DNA of 64,000 nt from CAMDKS01 sp964402975 (GCA_964402975.1 CAYOEM010000006.1:1-64000), one strand, 5' to 3'; shown: positions 33,319 through 42,535, counted from the stretch's first letter. Notes: generated by a model not told the origin, from the sequence alone. Numbers and translations are program-made.

Positions 33319-34158
33319 TCATGGGTTGGGCTTGGGAACACGATTCATAATAAGGCCTGGATAGTAGGACCCAGTAACCTGTGGGGTGTGTCCACCTAAC
33401 TCTTTGGTCCTTTGGACTGTGTAGGCAGCGATCTCTTCTAAAGATAGATAGCCATCGACGATACCGTCCACGGAGCCGTCCGCCGCACCCGAGAGGGCCT
33501 TCCAAAGAGCATGTCCATAAGCACTTCCTGCACTACCGTTCGGGCCTGGTTGTGACTTATCAACACCTGGACCCGTGCTGGACGTCTCACTGGCTCGGCT
33601 GCTGGCCATGACAAATAAGTTTCGGCCCTCATTGACGCGGTTTTGCCACGACGATTTTAATGCGTTCATCGAATTCACAAAATTTCCCGAGTAACAAGCC
33701 ATGGTAAATACGATAGTCTCCTTTGATGGGAGATCCACGATGTTGCGTGACATCTCATTCCAGCTAACGCCAATCGCCAATCCGGAACTTAATCCATGAC
33801 CGCTACTGTACTGTATAAACATGTCATCTTTTGACATGTTACTTTTGTATTCTTGCCATTTTGCCTTCACTGCGGAACCTCGGGCCTCACCCGCAAAAAG
33901 AGTCGTCGCTGAGTAAGAACCTCCGAGGTCTTTTGTGAAGATGTCACTCGTGTGAACAACGTCATAGCGGACTTCATTTTGCATCAAACTTGGATCACCA
34001 CTATCAGCCGCCCCCCATCCTAGGTAATATTTCTTCCCTCTAAAAGATCCATCTGTCAGGCTTTTTAAGGGGTTGACTTGATCGTCTGGACCACAGCCAA
34101 CCAACGTCATGCTCGCGAGCATGAGGCTTAAGAGACATTTTTGAGACATAGTCATCAT
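33319..34158 (-). CDS. Caspase/gingipain-like (clan CD) cysteine peptidase, predicted lipoprotein
   Basis: A 279-residue protein with a lipobox (TLVGC, acylated Cys22). The core shows the two clan CD landmarks: a hydrophobic strand then SSGHG (His121), and a second hydrophobic strand then MACYSG (Cys155). Clan CD enzymes (caspases, legumain, gingipains, clostripain) use this His-Cys dyad. The residue spacing is short but compatible with the C13/C14-like fold. The segment from 40 to 110 would form the first strands. The C-terminal part carries DGSVDGIVDGYLSLEEIAAY, an acidic EF-hand-like stretch that could bind calcium. The gene lies 13 bases after an upstream lipoprotein gene on the same strand, so the two are probably co-transcribed. 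Substrate unknown. Confidence 0.75.
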   Translation of the reverse strand: MMTMSQKCLLSLMLASMTLVGCGPDDQVNPLKSLTDGSFRGKKYYLGWGAADSGDPSLMQNEVRYDVVHTSDIFTKDLGGSYSATTLFAGEARGSAVKAKWQEYKSNMSKDDMFIQYSSGHGLSSGLAIGVSWNEMSRNIVDLPSKETIVFTMACYSGNFVNSMNALKSSWQNRVNEGRNLFVMASSRASETSSTGPGVDKSQPGPNGSAGSAYGHALWKALSGAADGSVDGIVDGYLSLEEIAAYTVQRTKELGGHTPQVTGSYYPGLIMNRVPKPNP

Positions 34159-34171
34159 TCGCCGTTTGGTC

Positions 34172-35248
34172 CTATTGACTGAGTGTCGTCGTAGACAAGA
34201 TGGATTTCACTTCCGATTGAGCAGTCTCCGCTGAGTTGGTGGCGACATAACCAAAGATGCATCGCGCTCCGCCGTCTTTGCTAAATAAAAAAAGGCCCGA
34301 ATAAACTGTTTTGCTTGTGTACCTTGAGCTGAATTTGGTCACCATCGTTTGCCAAGCGATTCCCGACGAAGCCTGCAGTGGCGTTTCGGCGACACTTGTT
34401 TGAGCCCCTGATGAAATAAAGTTCTTGAGTGAGCAGTTTGATTTGCGACTGAATATCGTCAGTTTAGTACCTTCTTTAGCGGCGCCGAGCATGATGACGT
34501 CACCGTCTTTAGCCGTCTGCATAACCTTGTAGCCGGAAGGTAATGCAAATTTCACAAAGTCTACCGTCAAAGCGCCTTCACTTGATATGCTTGGTCCTGG
34601 AGGCTTTGGAGCCGATGATGGGGGTCCAATGGGCTGTTCTTGCGGAAGAGTTTGAGGCAGTGGTTGTTGTGGCCCGGGCTGCTGGGGTAGCTGTTGTGGC
34701 GGTGTGACTTGATCGGGAGTCGTTATGGGAGCAGAGTCACCGTCGCCGAATATGGATTTGCCTTCAGCGGTTATAAATAATTTTGCGCGTGTGCTGACCT
34801 TGTCTCCTTCGACGTCCTGGGCAGAGAGTGTCGTGGGGCTATCAAGGTTGCTCAAGTAGATTTTACCGAGAGTTTTTGAAATCGGATCAAGCTTACCGAT
34901 CTCGACGAGCAGCTTGTACTCACAGCCAGATTTTACCTTGATATCTTTGATGAGAGTCTGGGCGGAGATTCGGCTGACTGTCTTTTCTAGTCTTGTCCCT
35001 TCCGTTCCGTCTGAGCATTTTCCAGGAATGATCTCAACGGCAACGGCATCAATGAGTCCTGTTTGAATTTTGCTTTGTACAGGCGCCGGAGGTGTCAAAG
35101 TCACTTGTGACAATTTAGAGCTAGAATTTGCCTCTGGCATAATGAGCTGACTTGGTGAGCGGGTGCAGGCTATACATAGCAAAGCCGGTCCAGCCACTTT
35201 CGTAAGAAAGCGGCCAAGGCTCGCGTGACGTCTAGGAACCTTTGTCAT
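34172..35248 (-). CDS. Lipoprotein with Pro/Gln-rich linker, function unknown
   Basis: A 358-residue protein with a lipobox (LLCIAC, acylated Cys near 28). An N-terminal domain spans about 30-180 and contains two Cys (GKCSD, SGCEY). A low-complexity linker of alternating Pro and Gln covers about 185-225. A C-terminal domain (about 230-358) has two further Cys (SNCSLKN, ARCIFGY). The Pro/Gln linker looks like a wall- or periplasm-spanning tether. I do not recognise either domain. It lies directly upstream of the caspase-like lipoprotein with a 13-base gap, so a shared operon is likely. Confidence 0.8.
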   Translation of the reverse strand: MTKVPRRHASLGRFLTKVAGPALLCIACTRSPSQLIMPEANSSSKLSQVTLTPPAPVQSKIQTGLIDAVAVEIIPGKCSDGTEGTRLEKTVSRISAQTLIKDIKVKSGCEYKLLVEIGKLDPISKTLGKIYLSNLDSPTTLSAQDVEGDKVSTRAKLFITAEGKSIFGDGDSAPITTPDQVTPPQQLPQQPGPQQPLPQTLPQEQPIGPPSSAPKPPGPSISSEGALTVDFVKFALPSGYKVMQTAKDGDVIMLGAAKEGTKLTIFSRKSNCSLKNFISSGAQTSVAETPLQASSGIAWQTMVTKFSSRYTSKTVYSGLFLFSKDGGARCIFGYVATNSAETAQSEVKSILSTTTLSQ

Positions 35249-35524
35249 GGGGTGTCCTGAGGGTGTTATCTAGCGTTTGTTGTACAACTCAGAAATATGC
35301 AAAAATTATGCCTACTTAGCTGATTTTGAAAAACCTCGTATCTTCAGTCACTTCCGGAAGTTCGGGGTCTCGCAGGGGTGTTCACACTTTTGACATTGTC
35401 CAAGAATCTTGCGGCAAATCTTGTCATTACAATGGGCTTTTATGTGACCCGGAGGGGTGGGTTGAATCACGGTTTCTAATGCCCTATCGTGGTAGAAGGC
35501 GTCAAAAACTCCAGTGAGGTCATT

Positions 35525-35830
35525 ATGTCAAAGTCACGAAGCCCAGAAGAAGAATACTTCTACAAAATGAACAAAGAATTAATCGAAAAAAACCGGTCTC
35601 GCTTAGACGCAGAGCGTAAAGAACTGGAAGTCACCCAGCGCAAAGCCCAGCACTGGATGCGTTGTCCCAAGTGCGGAGAGCAGATGAGTGAAGTGCAGAT
35701 GGCCGATATTCGAGTTGATAAATGCAGCGGATGTAACGGTATGTATTTTGATAGTGGAGAGCTAGAGATCTTACTTAAAGCAAGCAAGCCTGAAGGCTTC
35801 TTTGATTCGCTGAAGAAGAAGTTGTTTTAA
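35525..35830 (+). CDS. Small zinc-ribbon protein, zf-TFIIB type
   Basis: A 101-residue cytoplasmic protein. The first 45 residues are highly charged and probably a helical coiled coil. Then comes a zinc ribbon with CPKCG and, 20 residues later, CSGCNGMYFD followed by SGELEILL. The CxxC-x(n)-CxxCxGxWxD-like pattern is the zf-TFIIB family seen in many bacterial proteins of unknown role. The ATG at 35525 follows GTGAGGT at 35514-35520, a good ribosome binding site. The gene is monocistronic. The 276 bases upstream hold no other credible gene, only a 12-bp palindrome at 35350-35361. Confidence 0.88.
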   Translation: MSKSRSPEEEYFYKMNKELIEKNRSRLDAERKELEVTQRKAQHWMRCPKCGEQMSEVQMADIRVDKCSGCNGMYFDSGELEILLKASKPEGFFDSLKKKLF

Positions 35831-35853
35831 CTATTGAGGTCCTACAACTTTTT

Positions 35854-35892
35854 ACCAGGTTTACACTGAAAAGCTTTCAGCGTGAACCCGGT
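35854..35892. terminator. Imperfect hairpin between convergent genes
   Basis: The two halves of this 39-base segment are near-inverted copies, ACCAGGTTTACACTGAAA against TTTCAGCGTGAACCCGGT. The mismatches are A-C on the plus strand but G-U wobbles in minus-strand RNA, so the hairpin is stronger in the transcript of the leftward gene ending at 35917. There is no clean T-run on either strand, so termination activity is uncertain. Confidence 0.4.
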
Positions 35893-35916
35893 AGTAATTT
35901 GGGAAATATGCGGCGG

Positions 35917-37971
35917 CTAGGTTCCTGGTGTAATCGGGCTCCTTGCAGGTGCAGGCGATCCAGCCGGCCTTGAGGGTGTCGTGTTTATGGTTGTGCTTGG
36001 CCGTGTAGGACTTTGGAGTGTGCCGTTGCTCCCCGAAGACCTGCCAAAAAATGGGTCAGTTAAGATACTTGATGGCGATCGATTTCCGGAAAACATACCG
36101 CCGAATGGCTGCTGCGATGAACTGCGCTGACTCGTAGACGGCAGGGGGATTTGGTAAGACCTTCCGGTGCTCGTAGATGGTCCCTCATTTAACAAAGAAC
36201 TTATAAAAGGACTCGTGCCTAACAAGCGTGGTGTACTGGCTGGACTCCCTGTTGCACGTGAAAATGGGACTCCCACAACTGGAATTGGTAAATCTGGCTC
36301 TCTGTAGTTTCCATTCATGGCACTCACCATAGCGCTGTGAGCGTCATTGCCCGCTCGGGCTGTGTTTATCTGTGCTCTATCAATTGTTGCTACGACACCC
36401 TTCGTCGCCAATCCGACTGGATTAAACCAGCTTCCAGAATTTCGATATAAGGACTCACCGTTAGAACTGATATCTTTTCCTGTGCTCTTTACACCGCTCT
36501 TGTAGTAAAGGCCCCAAGCTGTTTTTGCAACTTTACCCGGGGTTATTTCGCCGGCTCCGAGGCTCGCTACTTTGGGCGCGACTGCTATTGCTGCATTGGT
36601 AAAAGTTCTATTGTCAGGGTCTTGTACGACCCGGCCAGCTGCAGCCTGTTGCGGTAGCCATGGGTTGCCTCTGTTACCCCAGGATTGCTGGTATACTTGG
36701 TTACGATCGCCGTAAGCTCCGGCCTGGCGCCCCTCATACTTTAAAGCTTCAAATCTTTGGTAATCCAAAGCGGTCCTCTGAAGTTCAGCTCTGTAAGCAT
36801 TGGCTGGTGTTCTCTGGAGTGTCAACGCTTGTGTCCATGTCCTTGGTTGGTCGGCATTCTGCCGTAAACTAGCGAGTGTCTCGTGACGTCGAGCTCCGTC
36901 GCCAGGTCCCCGTCCGATTACAACATCGCCGTGCATGGTTCGAAGACCGCCAACGTAATTCTCGAGTTGTTGGTTACTCCATGTGTGCATGGGTTGAGTT
37001 GATGGAGGAACGACAGCCTGTTGACGTCGTCCGTCTAACGCGAATTGGCTCGTGGTTTCATCTATTAATGAGGCGCCCTCAGCAAGGCTAAATCCTTGGC
37101 CTTTTTTCTGCAAATTTTGCGCGATCTGGTCATCCATTGACTCAAAAATTTTGGCCAAAGGCGCAAACGCCACCGTCGTCTTCGGGAAGTTCGCTTGCAT
37201 TGATTTGCGCGTGTTGCCAGAGCCTGCATCTAAAGCGTTACAGAAGTATGAGTCGAACGTCTCTGCAAAAAGTAACTGACCAAACTGTGATCGCGCTTCA
37301 CTATCGGCAGGTTGGCTGGCAAGGGCTTCGATGCCCGGAAAGCTTTTGCCATTAGTCTTTAGATCCTCGGCAAATGCATCGAAGAGCTCCCGCGACTGAC
37401 TTTCAAAAAGCGAGGCGAACTTGGTGTTTTCCGGCGACGTTTGCTGTAAATCTTTGGACCATTTCTTAGGCGCGCCACCGGGGAATTCAGCCAAGAAAAA
37501 CGCAAATGCACGCAGCATGGAGTTCCTGATCGCTGACGCTTCAGCTTTTACATAGAGCGTAAATGGTGCTTGAGTCGCATCAGAGTGATTGGTGGCTTCG
37601 ATACAAGCGTCAATTTCGCGAGAGCCTAAGCCTGCTCTGTTAAGATCAGGACAGCGCGATTCAATATTATTTGTTAAATAGATTCCAACGGTCCCTGCAA
37701 AGCTTATTTTGACAAGTGTTGGGATGGCCGTGTAAGTGTCTTTCAAGGCGTCCGATAAAGCTTTTTTCTCTTTTTCTGAAATCTTCAGCGCTGGGTCAGC
37801 GCCAACCTCTAGGTCGAAGAAATAATCGGAGTATGATCCTCGGCATTCGTTTTTCTGATTAGATCCGGTTAGCTGATCTAAAGTTTTTACGTTCGACTCA
37901 CCGGCTGGTTTACAAGCCGCGAGGATAGCAGCAAAAAAAACTACACTCGATTTCTTCGATAAAGACAACAT
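35917..37971 (-). CDS. Large lipoprotein with Ser/Pro-rich low-complexity tail, function unknown
   Basis: A 684-residue protein with a lipobox (ILAAC, acylated Cys near 20) and a strong ribosome binding site (GGAGGG) before its ATG. Residues about 40-270 look globular and helical with several Cys. Residues 290-470 are rich in Gln, Arg, Asn and Tyr. The last 130 residues are dominated by Ser, Pro, Thr and Gly, ending in short repeats of PSRP and PARSP type. This resembles a disordered extracellular tail. No domain is recognised. It is flanked by convergent and codirectional genes with clear gaps, so it is probably monocistronic. Confidence 0.78.
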   Translation of the reverse strand: MLSLSKKSSVVFFAAILAACKPAGESNVKTLDQLTGSNQKNECRGSYSDYFFDLEVGADPALKISEKEKKALSDALKDTYTAIPTLVKISFAGTVGIYLTNNIESRCPDLNRAGLGSREIDACIEATNHSDATQAPFTLYVKAEASAIRNSMLRAFAFFLAEFPGGAPKKWSKDLQQTSPENTKFASLFESQSRELFDAFAEDLKTNGKSFPGIEALASQPADSEARSQFGQLLFAETFDSYFCNALDAGSGNTRKSMQANFPKTTVAFAPLAKIFESMDDQIAQNLQKKGQGFSLAEGASLIDETTSQFALDGRRQQAVVPPSTQPMHTWSNQQLENYVGGLRTMHGDVVIGRGPGDGARRHETLASLRQNADQPRTWTQALTLQRTPANAYRAELQRTALDYQRFEALKYEGRQAGAYGDRNQVYQQSWGNRGNPWLPQQAAAGRVVQDPDNRTFTNAAIAVAPKVASLGAGEITPGKVAKTAWGLYYKSGVKSTGKDISSNGESLYRNSGSWFNPVGLATKGVVATIDRAQINTARAGNDAHSAMVSAMNGNYREPDLPIPVVGVPFSRATGSPASTPRLLGTSPFISSLLNEGPSTSTGRSYQIPLPSTSQRSSSQQPFGGMFSGNRSPSSILTDPFFGRSSGSNGTLQSPTRPSTTINTTPSRPAGSPAPARSPITPGT

Positions 37972-38136
37972 AAGTCCCTCCGATCGGGTTAGGTATCGGA
38001 ACTTTTAATGCACCTCTTTACGCAATTTGAACAAAAATGGGATAATATCAATCAAAACGGTTGATTACAGCGAAGCGATGGTAATGAAATGGGGGTTAAA
38101 AGCTAATAAATCCTCGATCGATGCGGGGCACTTTGC

Positions 38137-39450
38137 TTAAGCCGCCGGCTTCGTCTTACCATCGCGTTTGATGTTGAGCGGCAGAATCTTTGCGGCCGCT
38201 TCAATCGTGGGCCGAACGGTCATCAAAGTGGCAAGGCCAGACTTGAGTTTTAGTTCGTGGAATCTGAATAAATGATGTCTGCGTAGGTACCACAGGAACG
38301 CAAATCCTGTGGCAAGCCGCAGCAATCCTGAGACAGCAAACAACACGTGATAATCGCCGGTGTAGCGAAGAATCATCCCGCCCATAACCCCGCCGAAGAC
38401 ACTCCCAATACTGCTGAGTGCCATGTAAAGTCCAAGTTTTTGAGTGATACTTCTTGGGTACATATTCTGTACCAGCAGAATACTGATGAGATCAAAACCA
38501 GCCCAGCTCAGGCCAGATATGACTTGAAGAAAGCTGAGCCATTCAGGCGATGACCAGAAAGCCCACATGATGGGCACTGTGCCAATTGCGACAGTGGCAA
38601 TGGCAAGTCCTTCAAACTTTCTGTTGTCATCGAGTAATCTCGCCCAATTTGTCAGACAAAATGTTTTCGTAATCAGAGGAATGGCCGTCAGCATGGAGTA
38701 CATCGCAAAGTCCAGTTTAATGTCTTGTAGCATGTAGGCCGTAAAAAATGGGGATGAGACGTTGACGGCCGCTCTAAACAGCATCATGACAAGGCTGAGC
38801 TGAAGTATGGAAACAAATACAGTGTCTTCAGCCTCTGCTTGACCTTGGCTGGTGGAATGCTCTGGCTTTTCAGCACAGGCCATCACGAGTAGCAAAGACG
38901 CGCCTCTCGCGAAGGCAGCGACGAATAAAAGCTTTGCCATAAGTAAGGACGTCAGCCCTGATGCTAAGATTTTTGCAGATGCAAAATTACAAAGTAGTGT
39001 GAGAACAGTCATCAGCATAGCGCGTCGACTGAAAAACCGATTGTGTCTTTCAACTGGCACGCCGTGGGCCAAGATCTCTTGGGTGGGGCTTGACGACGTC
39101 ATACCGCCCATCCAATAAAGGCACTGTCCGATAAACATTCTGATATGGTCGCCCTCATTTGAATAAAGAGCGTTAGCCATCATTAAGAGTCCAGCGACTT
39201 GAACTGCAATTGATACGATCGCCAAGGATCTTGCATTGCCAAAAAGTCGCCGGCTTCTTGTGACTAAGGCTTGCGTGATAGCGCCCAATGCTGCCGGGAC
39301 TGTGATGAATACGGCCAAGGCGACCGAGTCCATTTGACGGCTGCCATAGTAAATCGCAAGCAGTACTTCGCTAAAGCCGATGGTGATGCCAAGGCAAAGA
39401 GCCTCCATGTACCAACAGGCAGACGATGTTTTTGATTTTGCGGGGTTCAT
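38137..39450 (-). CDS. Major facilitator superfamily transporter
   Basis: A 437-residue integral inner-membrane protein with about 12 hydrophobic segments in two bundles of six. A cytoplasmic charged loop between them contains EKPEHSTSQGQAEAEDT (about residues 212-228). Short basic loops (TRSRR, ERHNRFFSRR) fit the inside-positive pattern. The C-terminal half has GGVMGGMILRYTGDYHVLF, similar to MFS TM10-11 loops. The start ATG has GAAGGG just upstream. The substrate cannot be told from sequence. The gene is divergent from the M1-type peptidase gene, with 238 bases between that hold no clear feature. Confidence 0.85.
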   Translation of the reverse strand: MNPAKSKTSSACWYMEALCLGITIGFSEVLLAIYYGSRQMDSVALAVFITVPAALGAITQALVTRSRRLFGNARSLAIVSIAVQVAGLLMMANALYSNEGDHIRMFIGQCLYWMGGMTSSSPTQEILAHGVPVERHNRFFSRRAMLMTVLTLLCNFASAKILASGLTSLLMAKLLFVAAFARGASLLLVMACAEKPEHSTSQGQAEAEDTVFVSILQLSLVMMLFRAAVNVSSPFFTAYMLQDIKLDFAMYSMLTAIPLITKTFCLTNWARLLDDNRKFEGLAIATVAIGTVPIMWAFWSSPEWLSFLQVISGLSWAGFDLISILLVQNMYPRSITQKLGLYMALSSIGSVFGGVMGGMILRYTGDYHVLFAVSGLLRLATGFAFLWYLRRHHLFRFHELKLKSGLATLMTVRPTIEAAAKILPLNIKRDGKTKPAA

Positions 39451-39688
39451 ACGCCCTTCATCATATCATGGGGGCCAGATTGGTTTTTTGGCGCAAGCTC
39501 TCAAATTAGTGGCGTAATTAACTAAGAATTTATCGAGTTAAAAATCTGGTGTCATCTGCATCAGTTTGACGGGAAAAATTTGCGGGCGTTATGACTCATT
39601 AGATTTTGGAATAATTTTTACTTTAAAATTAAACTGCATTACTATTAGAGGGTAACGTTTCTCTATGACTTCATTTCGGGAGTTTTTT

Positions 39689-41086
39689 ATGAACTTCAGC
39701 GCTCGCATTGTTATTGCCATGATTGGTCTTGCTTGGGGTTCGTCTGGTCTTTCTGGGGATATTGATAAGGCACCGCCGAAGTTCACTTACGGAGACAAGT
39801 CTGCGGTGTTTGGTGACTTTTCATCGGTAGATCTTGGATTTATTTTTGATGCATCCTCAGGACGCACGACGGGACGGGCCGTCATCAGTTTCACTGTATC
39901 GCAAAATGGCCTGCCGATTTTTGATCTCATTCCCAAGCCAACCAAGGTTACGTTAGATGGCGAGGACGTGTCACTTTCAAATGTATTTTTGGTGAAAGAT
40001 CCTGATCGTCAATCGACTTTGAGAGTTCTTGGATCTGAGGTGGCGGCCGGTCAAACACATGTCATGGAGATCGAATATCAGCTAGGGGATGATGTCTCCT
40101 ATTCGGAAGGTACGGTTGCTGCTGGATTTTTCATGAGTGATCTAACGGACCGCGAGTATTGGGAGCAATATGCCCCGACCAACTATGAGTATGATCAATA
40201 CAAGCAGATCGTCACTGTGGACGTAATTGGTACCGATCGAGCACACGAGCTTTTTGTGAATGGATCAGTAACGGAGCTTGGCTTTAATAGTTGGCAGATT
40301 CAGTACCCGGACTATTTCACGGCTTCGTCTTTTTACTTTCACATGGCAGCGAAGGGGCGTTTTGCGGTCGAAAGAGCATCATATAGCGGTCTTAACGGAG
40401 ACATTCCGTTGACCGTATACAGCGGATCTCAGTCTAATGTGACGAGAGGCATGACAAATCTTAAAAAATACCTTGCAGAACTAGAGAGCACTTACGGTTC
40501 CTTCGCACACGCGTCATTTACGGCATATATTACGGATACTGGTGGAGGTATGGAATACTGTGGCGCCACGATCACATCCCTCGGAGCCCTGGGACACGAA
40601 ACGACCCATAGCTGGTTTGCACGCGGTGTGATGCCGGCGAATGGAAACGCAGGCTGGATCGATGAGGCGATCGCTAGTTGGCGTGATAATGGCTATCCCC
40701 GTGGCAATGGCACAGTGGGCACGCCAAGAGTGCTTGCAGGCTTCTCACCCTACAAACGCTACACGACACGTGATGCCTATTCTTACGGCGCTGAACTCAT
40801 GTCAGATTTTGACGCCATGCTGTCTAAGACCGGGTTTGGTGGTCTGCGTAACATGCTGAAAGATTTTTTTGGTAGTTTCAGACGACAAACTATCACAACG
40901 CCGATATTTCAGTCTCAGTTGGAAAAAGCACTCGGTCAAAACATGCAGTCGTTTTTTGATCGCAACGTCTATGGTAAGGGTCTGTTAACTCGTCTTCCAG
41001 GCGTCGGTGTCCCCGAAGGTTGGGATGTCGACTGGAGTACGCATCCCCGTCCATACACAAAAGAGGAGCTTAGAGCCTTGCGCTAA
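39689..41086 (+). CDS. Exported compact M1-family metallopeptidase (aminopeptidase-like)
   Basis: A 465-residue protein with a signal peptide (about residues 1-22). The catalytic domain has the M1 exopeptidase motif as GGGMEY (285-290) and the complete zinc site HETTH (303-307), followed exactly 18 residues later by Glu326 in GWIDEAIASW. That HEXXH-x18-E spacing is diagnostic of M1 gluzincins. The N-terminal 200 residues are beta-rich like the M1 saddle domain. The protein is much shorter than most M1 enzymes (600-900 residues) because the C-terminal helical domain is reduced. It probably hydrolyses peptides in the periplasm or outside. The ATG at 39689 is preferred over 39665 because CGGGAG lies six bases upstream and it begins the signal peptide. 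Confidence 0.88.
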   Translation: MNFSARIVIAMIGLAWGSSGLSGDIDKAPPKFTYGDKSAVFGDFSSVDLGFIFDASSGRTTGRAVISFTVSQNGLPIFDLIPKPTKVTLDGEDVSLSNVFLVKDPDRQSTLRVLGSEVAAGQTHVMEIEYQLGDDVSYSEGTVAAGFFMSDLTDREYWEQYAPTNYEYDQYKQIVTVDVIGTDRAHELFVNGSVTELGFNSWQIQYPDYFTASSFYFHMAAKGRFAVERASYSGLNGDIPLTVYSGSQSNVTRGMTNLKKYLAELESTYGSFAHASFTAYITDTGGGMEYCGATITSLGALGHETTHSWFARGVMPANGNAGWIDEAIASWRDNGYPRGNGTVGTPRVLAGFSPYKRYTTRDAYSYGAELMSDFDAMLSKTGFGGLRNMLKDFFGSFRRQTITTPIFQSQLEKALGQNMQSFFDRNVYGKGLLTRLPGVGVPEGWDVDWSTHPRPYTKEELRALR

Positions 41087-41158
41087 GCTCTGGTTGATTC
41101 GGGAACGACTTGCTCCAAGTTTAACGATGATCTTAAACATCCACTCTGTAGTGATGTT

Positions 41159-41605
41159 CTAGGTTCCATTACTTTGCAGTGCTGGAAGTAATTGGTTCAT
41201 TTTTTTGAGATTCGCCGGATTGTTAAAGGAAGGGTCTTTTGAAAGCTTTCCAACAAAAGCGTCCACACGTGCGCGCACAGCAGGGGAAAACGATGCTTTT
41301 GCACCCGCGACACCGCCTTGCTGATAGGCGTCAGCGTGCTTAGTCGCTCCAGTCATTGATTCAGACGCGATTAACATCACAATCTCAAGTAATTCGGTTT
41401 GAGCCCAGCCAGGAAAGGCCTCCAGAAAATTGTTAGCCGATGTTGCGGCGCCATTTCCCTTTGCGAAGGCAGCTCGCGCGGCGGGGTCAAATAAAAATCC
41501 CTTTAGGTCTTTCAAAGCGGCATCATTTAGAGAGTCAGCTTGAGCTGTGTGACTCTGCAACGTCAATAAAGCCATAGTTAGCAGGAGCCTGATAAGTCGC
41601 GGCAT
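41159..41605 (-). CDS. Small exported protein, function unknown
   Basis: A 148-residue protein with a signal peptide (MPRLIRLLLTMALLTLQS, cleavage near TAQA). The mature part is Ala-rich and helical, with no Cys and no recognised motif. The ATG at 41605 is chosen over the upstream ATG at 41638 because GGGGTGA lies about six bases before it and the product then starts with a clean signal peptide. It lies 113 bases downstream of uridine kinase on the same strand and converges with the M1-type gene. Confidence 0.65.
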   Translation of the reverse strand: MPRLIRLLLTMALLTLQSHTAQADSLNDAALKDLKGFLFDPAARAAFAKGNGAATSANNFLEAFPGWAQTELLEIVMLIASESMTGATKHADAYQQGGVAGAKASFSPAVRARVDAFVGKLSKDPSFNNPANLKKMNQLLPALQSNGT

Positions 41606-41718
41606 AATTTCACCCCATAAGTAGGGTTCGTAACGCATGGACTGCGACTGTAGAGAAAGTGATAAACATTCAAAATCAATAGATATTTCGATAGCGTTTT
41701 TGTGCGGATTGCCAAAGG

Positions 41719-42345
41719 CTAAGCGCGGTTCGTGGCTTTAATGAGTATCATTTTCGTCAGCATATCAATCGTTCGTTCGTTGAAGTTATCCCAGTGCACG
41801 ACGAGGTCGGCCAGGTGCTTGGTCGGCGCAACAAACTGATCATGCATGGGCTTCACACTTGATAAATATTGTTTGATAACTCCTTCATTGGTCCGTCCGC
41901 GCTCGTCAACGTCCCGGCGTAAGCGGCGAATAAATCTTACGTCATCACTGACGTCGACGAAGATTGAGCAGTCCAAATGTTTTCGGATATGAGGGGAGTA
42001 GAGTGCAAATATGCCGTCAACAATCACGACATCGGCAGGGTCAAGCCTCACGACTTTTGAGCTTCTCGTATGACTGGCAAATTCGTAAGTCGGCCGATCA
42101 ATGGCATCTCCGTTCGCGAGATGGCTAACGTGTTTTTCCAGTAGGCCCATCTCAAGTGAATCCGGGTGATCGAAGTTGGTCTTGTCGCGTTCTGTTGGGT
42201 CTAGGTGGGCAAGGTCTCGGTAGTAGTGGTCCAGTTGAAATAGCAGGGTGGAGAAGCCCTGGCATCGTTCCTGAATCTTACGGGCGATGGTGGTCTTTCC
42301 CGATCCAGAGCCCCCGGCAATACCGATTAAAATGGGTTTGGTCAT
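41719..42345 (-). CDS. udk: Uridine kinase
   Basis: A 208-residue cytoplasmic kinase phosphorylating uridine (and usually cytidine) to the monophosphate. The P-loop GGSGSGKT is at 11-18, followed by the LDHYYRD substrate segment and the NFDHPDS motif typical of Udk, then RPTYEF and VVIVDGIFALY. The length matches the family (about 210). The frame stays open upstream to 42669, but AGGAG before the ATG at 42345 and the family length fix the start here. It is divergent from the uracil-degradation operon, which makes pyrimidine metabolism the theme of the locus. Confidence 0.94.
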   Translation of the reverse strand: MTKPILIGIAGGSGSGKTTIARKIQERCQGFSTLLFQLDHYYRDLAHLDPTERDKTNFDHPDSLEMGLLEKHVSHLANGDAIDRPTYEFASHTRSSKVVRLDPADVVIVDGIFALYSPHIRKHLDCSIFVDVSDDVRFIRRLRRDVDERGRTNEGVIKQYLSSVKPMHDQFVAPTKHLADLVVHWDNFNERTIDMLTKMILIKATNRA

Positions 42346-42535
42346 GGGACTTTGGCTCCTGGTTTGGGCTGTGGCATCACTGTGAAGGTGCATTCTAGCG
42401 CTTTTTATGCGTTCATAAGGACCGTAAACCACGTTTGCGGCAAGTAATTTGTTGCATTTTCGCCAAAGAACACACAAAATGTCAATAATTTCGAGTAAAA
42501 GCGGGCCAAGTCGCCCCCCAAAATGGGTAAGATTT
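42346..42535. promoter_or_regulatory. Divergent promoter region between udk and the URC operon
   Basis: This 190-base region must carry promoters for both directions. I see no convincing pair of sigma70 boxes. A 16-bp imperfect palindrome at 42440-42455 (GCAAGTAATTTGTTGC, six of eight positions symmetric) is a possible regulator site. No regulator gene is adjacent. Confidence 0.35.

Noticed and set aside
35326..35517. 63-codon frame upstream of the zinc-ribbon gene
   Set aside because: It has no ribosome binding site, no recognisable composition, and runs into the zinc-ribbon leader region.
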